From the NCBI GenBank assembly GCA_018262455.1, contig JAGSPR010000115.1, positions 1 through 15,783 on the forward strand: a DNA stretch of 15,783 nt, in the 5' to 3' direction. The DNA comes from Deltaproteobacteria bacterium (GTDB taxonomy: Bacteria > Myxococcota > Polyangia > Haliangiales > Haliangiaceae). Below the pieces are notes generated by a model that saw only the letters and a list, made by a program, of their open reading frames with translations, made no database searches and was not told the origin of the DNA. This document shows, piece after piece, positions 14,344 through 15,783 of the stretch. Numbering within the stretch: the stretch's first letter is position 1; every line of letters begins with the position of its first letter. A program made the translations under genes and the position numbers.

Positions 14344-15240
14344 ATGGAGATCCTGCGCACCCCCGACGACCGGTTCGCCCAGCTCCCCGGCTACGCGTTC
14401 GCGCCGCACTACGTCGAGCTCGGCGGCGAGCTCCGCATGCACTACCTCGACGAGGGTCCGCGCGACGGCGCACTCGTGCTCTGCCTCCACGGCGAGCCGT
14501 CGTGGAGCTATCTCTATCGCAAGATGATCCCCGGCCTCGTGGGCGCGGGGCTGCGGGTGATCGCCCCGGACCTGGTCGGGTTCGGGCGGTCCGACAAGCC
14601 GGTCGCGCGCGAGGTCTACACCTACCAGCAGCACGTCGACTGGATGGCCGGGTTCGTCGACCAGCTCGGGCTGCGCGACCTCACGCTGTTCTGCCAGGAC
14701 TGGGGCGGGCTGATCGGCCTGCGGCTCGTCGCCGAGGACGCGCCGCGGTTTGCCCGCGTGGTGGCGAGCAACACGTTCCTGCCGACCGGCGATCAGCCGC
14801 CGCCCACCGCGTTCTTCACCTGGCGATCGTTCGCCCAGACCGTCGCCGAGCTGCCGGTCGGCCGGATCGTCGCCGGCGGCTGCGCGCGCCCGCTCGCGCC
14901 CGACGTGATCGCGGCCTACGACGCGCCCTACCCCGACGAGCGCTACAAGGCCGGCGCGCGCCAGTTCCCGCTGCTCGTCCCGGCCCACCCCGACGACCCC
15001 GCGAGCCCGGCGAACCGCGCCGCCTGGACCCAGCTTCGCCAGTACACCCGGCCGTTCCTCACCGCGTTCGGCGACACCGATCCGATCACGCGGGGCGCCG
15101 ACCTCCTGCTCCAGGTCGCGATCCCCGGCGCCGAGGGCCAGCCGCACGTCACGATCGAGCGCGCCGGCCACTTCGTCCAGGAAGATGCCGGCGAACAGCT
15201 CGCCGGGATCGTGGCCGACTTCGTCGCGCGCACCCGGTGA
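14344..15240 (+). CDS. Alpha/beta hydrolase, haloalkane dehalogenase type (HLD-I-like)
   Basis: The product is 298 residues, close to the 300-310 of haloalkane dehalogenases. The pattern is diagnostic: HGEPSWSYLYR at 49-59 (oxyanion region), nucleophile D119 in CQDWGG with halide-binding W120, a cap with WRSF (W160, a likely second halide-stabilising Trp), acid D246 in GDTDPITRG, and base H276 in AGHFVQED. Asp as nucleophile and the order Asp-Asp-His fit subfamily I enzymes such as DhlA, which cleave carbon-halogen bonds by an ester intermediate. No signal peptide is present. It is the last gene of the plus-strand unit. Related epoxide hydrolases also use an Asp nucleophile, but the Trp pair and HGEPSW favour a dehalogenase. 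The natural substrate is unknown. Confidence 0.88.
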   Translation: MEILRTPDDRFAQLPGYAFAPHYVELGGELRMHYLDEGPRDGALVLCLHGEPSWSYLYRKMIPGLVGAGLRVIAPDLVGFGRSDKPVAREVYTYQQHVDWMAGFVDQLGLRDLTLFCQDWGGLIGLRLVAEDAPRFARVVASNTFLPTGDQPPPTAFFTWRSFAQTVAELPVGRIVAGGCARPLAPDVIAAYDAPYPDERYKAGARQFPLLVPAHPDDPASPANRAAWTQLRQYTRPFLTAFGDTDPITRGADLLLQVAIPGAEGQPHVTIERAGHFVQEDAGEQLAGIVADFVARTR

Positions 15241-15260
15241 AGGCCGGCGCGTGCGTCGTG

Positions 15261-15272
15261 ATATACGATTGC
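15261..15272 (+). promoter_or_regulatory. Possible tRNA promoter -10 region
   Basis: An AT-rich stretch, atatacgatt, stands out in GC-rich DNA a few bases before the tRNA. tatacg at about 15262-15267 could serve as a -10 element, placing transcription start just ahead of the mature 5' end. No clear -35 was found. Confidence 0.35.
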
Positions 15273-15277
15273 CGCAA

Positions 15278-15357
15278 GCGATCGTGGTGGAATTGGTAGA
15301 CACGCAGGATTTAGGTTCCTGTGCTTAACCGCGTGGGGGTTCGGCTCCCCGCTCGCA
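15278..15357 (+). tRNA. tRNA-Leu (anticodon UAG), irregular 3' half
   Basis: The 5' half is canonical: acceptor strand GCGATCG, then TG, D-arm GTG-GAATTGGTAGA-CAC, anticodon stem CAGGA/TCCTG with loop TTTAGGT, giving anticodon UAG at 15312-15314 (reads CUA and other CUN leucine codons). A variable arm follows (TGC TTAACC GCG), as expected for a class II tRNA. The 3' half is off: the T-loop is TTCGGCT, with G where the near-universal A58 should be. The T-stem plus acceptor strand is about two bases short (CCCCGCTCGC), leaving a T-C mismatch at acceptor position 5. CCA is not encoded. It could be a functional but unusual tRNA, a pseudogene, or carry C-run sequencing errors. Confidence 0.8.
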
Positions 15358-15422
15358 CGTCGTGCTCGCCGCAAACCGCCGACGGCCCCTGGTAGGTTGC
15401 GTTCGCGTGGCAGATCCCCGTC

Positions 15423-15431
15423 TGGTATGCT
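15423..15431 (+). promoter_or_regulatory. Extended -10 promoter for the antitoxin gene
   Basis: tggtatgct matches TGnTAtgcT, an extended -10 element. It would start transcription near 15438, at or next to the ATG at 15439, giving a leaderless mRNA. This fits the absence of a ribosome binding site. The promoter is predicted from pattern alone. Confidence 0.4.
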
Positions 15432-15438
15432 CCTGCTC

Positions 15439-15708
15439 ATGCTCGCGACCTTGGAGATCCCGGAGCAGGTGCTGAGTGCCCTCGGTGCGGATCCGGCGAG
15501 CGCTGCAGGAAAAATTCGGCTGCTGGCTGCGATGAAACTCTACGAGCTTGGCCGGCTGTCGTCGGGAGCGGCTGCCGCACTTGCGGGGCTTGCCCGCGTC
15601 GAGTTTCTCGCGAACCTCGAAGAGTATGGCGTTTCGCCGTTCCAGCTGAGCCCCGTTGATCTGGACCAGGATCTAGAGAACGCCCGCCGCGCGACACACC
15701 AGGACTGA
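15439..15708 (+). CDS. UPF0175-family antitoxin-like protein
   Basis: The product is 89 residues from ATG at 15439; ATG at 15427 would add four. The sequence fits UPF0175: a short strand (MLATLEIPEQV), then LLAAMKLYELGRLSSGAAAALAGLARVEFLANLEEYGV, the family's helix-turn-helix-like core, and an acidic tail (VDLDQDLENA). UPF0175 proteins are generally found beside PIN-domain toxins and are thought to neutralise them and autoregulate the operon. Exactly such a gene begins 21 bp downstream. Codon use is less GC-biased at the third position than in the rest of the window (for example gaaaaattc, gatgaaactc), which fits horizontal acquisition next to a tRNA. Confidence 0.85.
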   Translation: MLATLEIPEQVLSALGADPASAAGKIRLLAAMKLYELGRLSSGAAAALAGLARVEFLANLEEYGVSPFQLSPVDLDQDLENARRATHQD

Positions 15709-15729
15709 CTCGGGGCTGAGGCCTCCACC

Positions 15730-15783
15730 ATGGCGGTCGTCATCGCGGACACATCGCCGCTCCAGTACCTGTTCCAGGTCGGC
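15730..15783 (+). CDS. PIN-domain (VapC/DUF3368-like) toxin, N-terminal fragment
   Basis: Only 18 codons are in the window: MAVVIADTSPLQYLFQVG. The ADTSPLQYL start, with an early Asp after a hydrophobic strand, is the typical first acidic residue of PIN-domain ribonucleases of the type paired with UPF0175 antitoxins. GAGG at 15718-15721 lies 8 bases before the ATG. It follows the antitoxin by 21 bp on the same strand, the expected order of such modules. The rest is outside the window, so catalytic completeness cannot be judged. Confidence 0.75.
   Translation, partial: MAVVIADTSPLQYLFQVG

Noticed and set aside
12918..14360. Minus-strand open frame of 480 codons opposite the amidase
   Set aside because: The plus strand carries the complete amidase signature and triad.

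Overview
The window is GC-rich, gene-dense bacterial DNA with almost no intergenic space. The gene content points to a myxobacterium-like member of the Myxococcota: a PEGA-tailed Ser/Thr kinase, a TPR/beta-barrel protein, a tandem receiver protein and several predicted lipoproteins. This is an inference from gene families; no marker gene is present to fix the taxon. No stretch above 300 bases lacks a gene.

Layout. (1) 1-822, minus: a protein with two receiver domains, the first degenerate, running off the left edge. (2) 849-4534, plus: two coupled TldD/TldE-family genes, both with export signals; only the first has the HExxxH metal site. (3) 4540-8983, minus: a compact five-gene unit, transcribed from a transmembrane Ser/Thr kinase through a TPR/beta-barrel protein, a zinc-ribbon/PH-like membrane protein and a HAD phosphatase to a small zinc-ribbon membrane protein. 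(4) 9082-15240, plus: a six-gene unit with very tight spacing: D,D-carboxypeptidase, a Tat-lipoprotein TldD relative, a TldE relative, a small two-TM protein with an in-frame UGA, an amidase and a haloalkane-dehalogenase-type hydrolase. (5) 15278-15783: a tRNA-Leu(UAG) with an irregular 3' half, then a UPF0175-type antitoxin and the first 18 codons of a PIN-domain toxin cut by the right edge.

The most interesting signal is at 12817-13026. A small membrane protein resembling the DUF6132 family is interrupted by UGA where the family, as I recall it, has a conserved cysteine. The frame continues past the UGA through the rest of the family pattern and a second membrane segment. It ends in a 4-nt overlap with the next gene, the same junction type used elsewhere in the window. 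This makes it a candidate selenoprotein, or else a recent nonsense mutation. The second notable theme is four TldD/TldE-family genes in two coupled pairs, with three of the four products carrying export signals, although the classical TldD/TldE protease is cytoplasmic.
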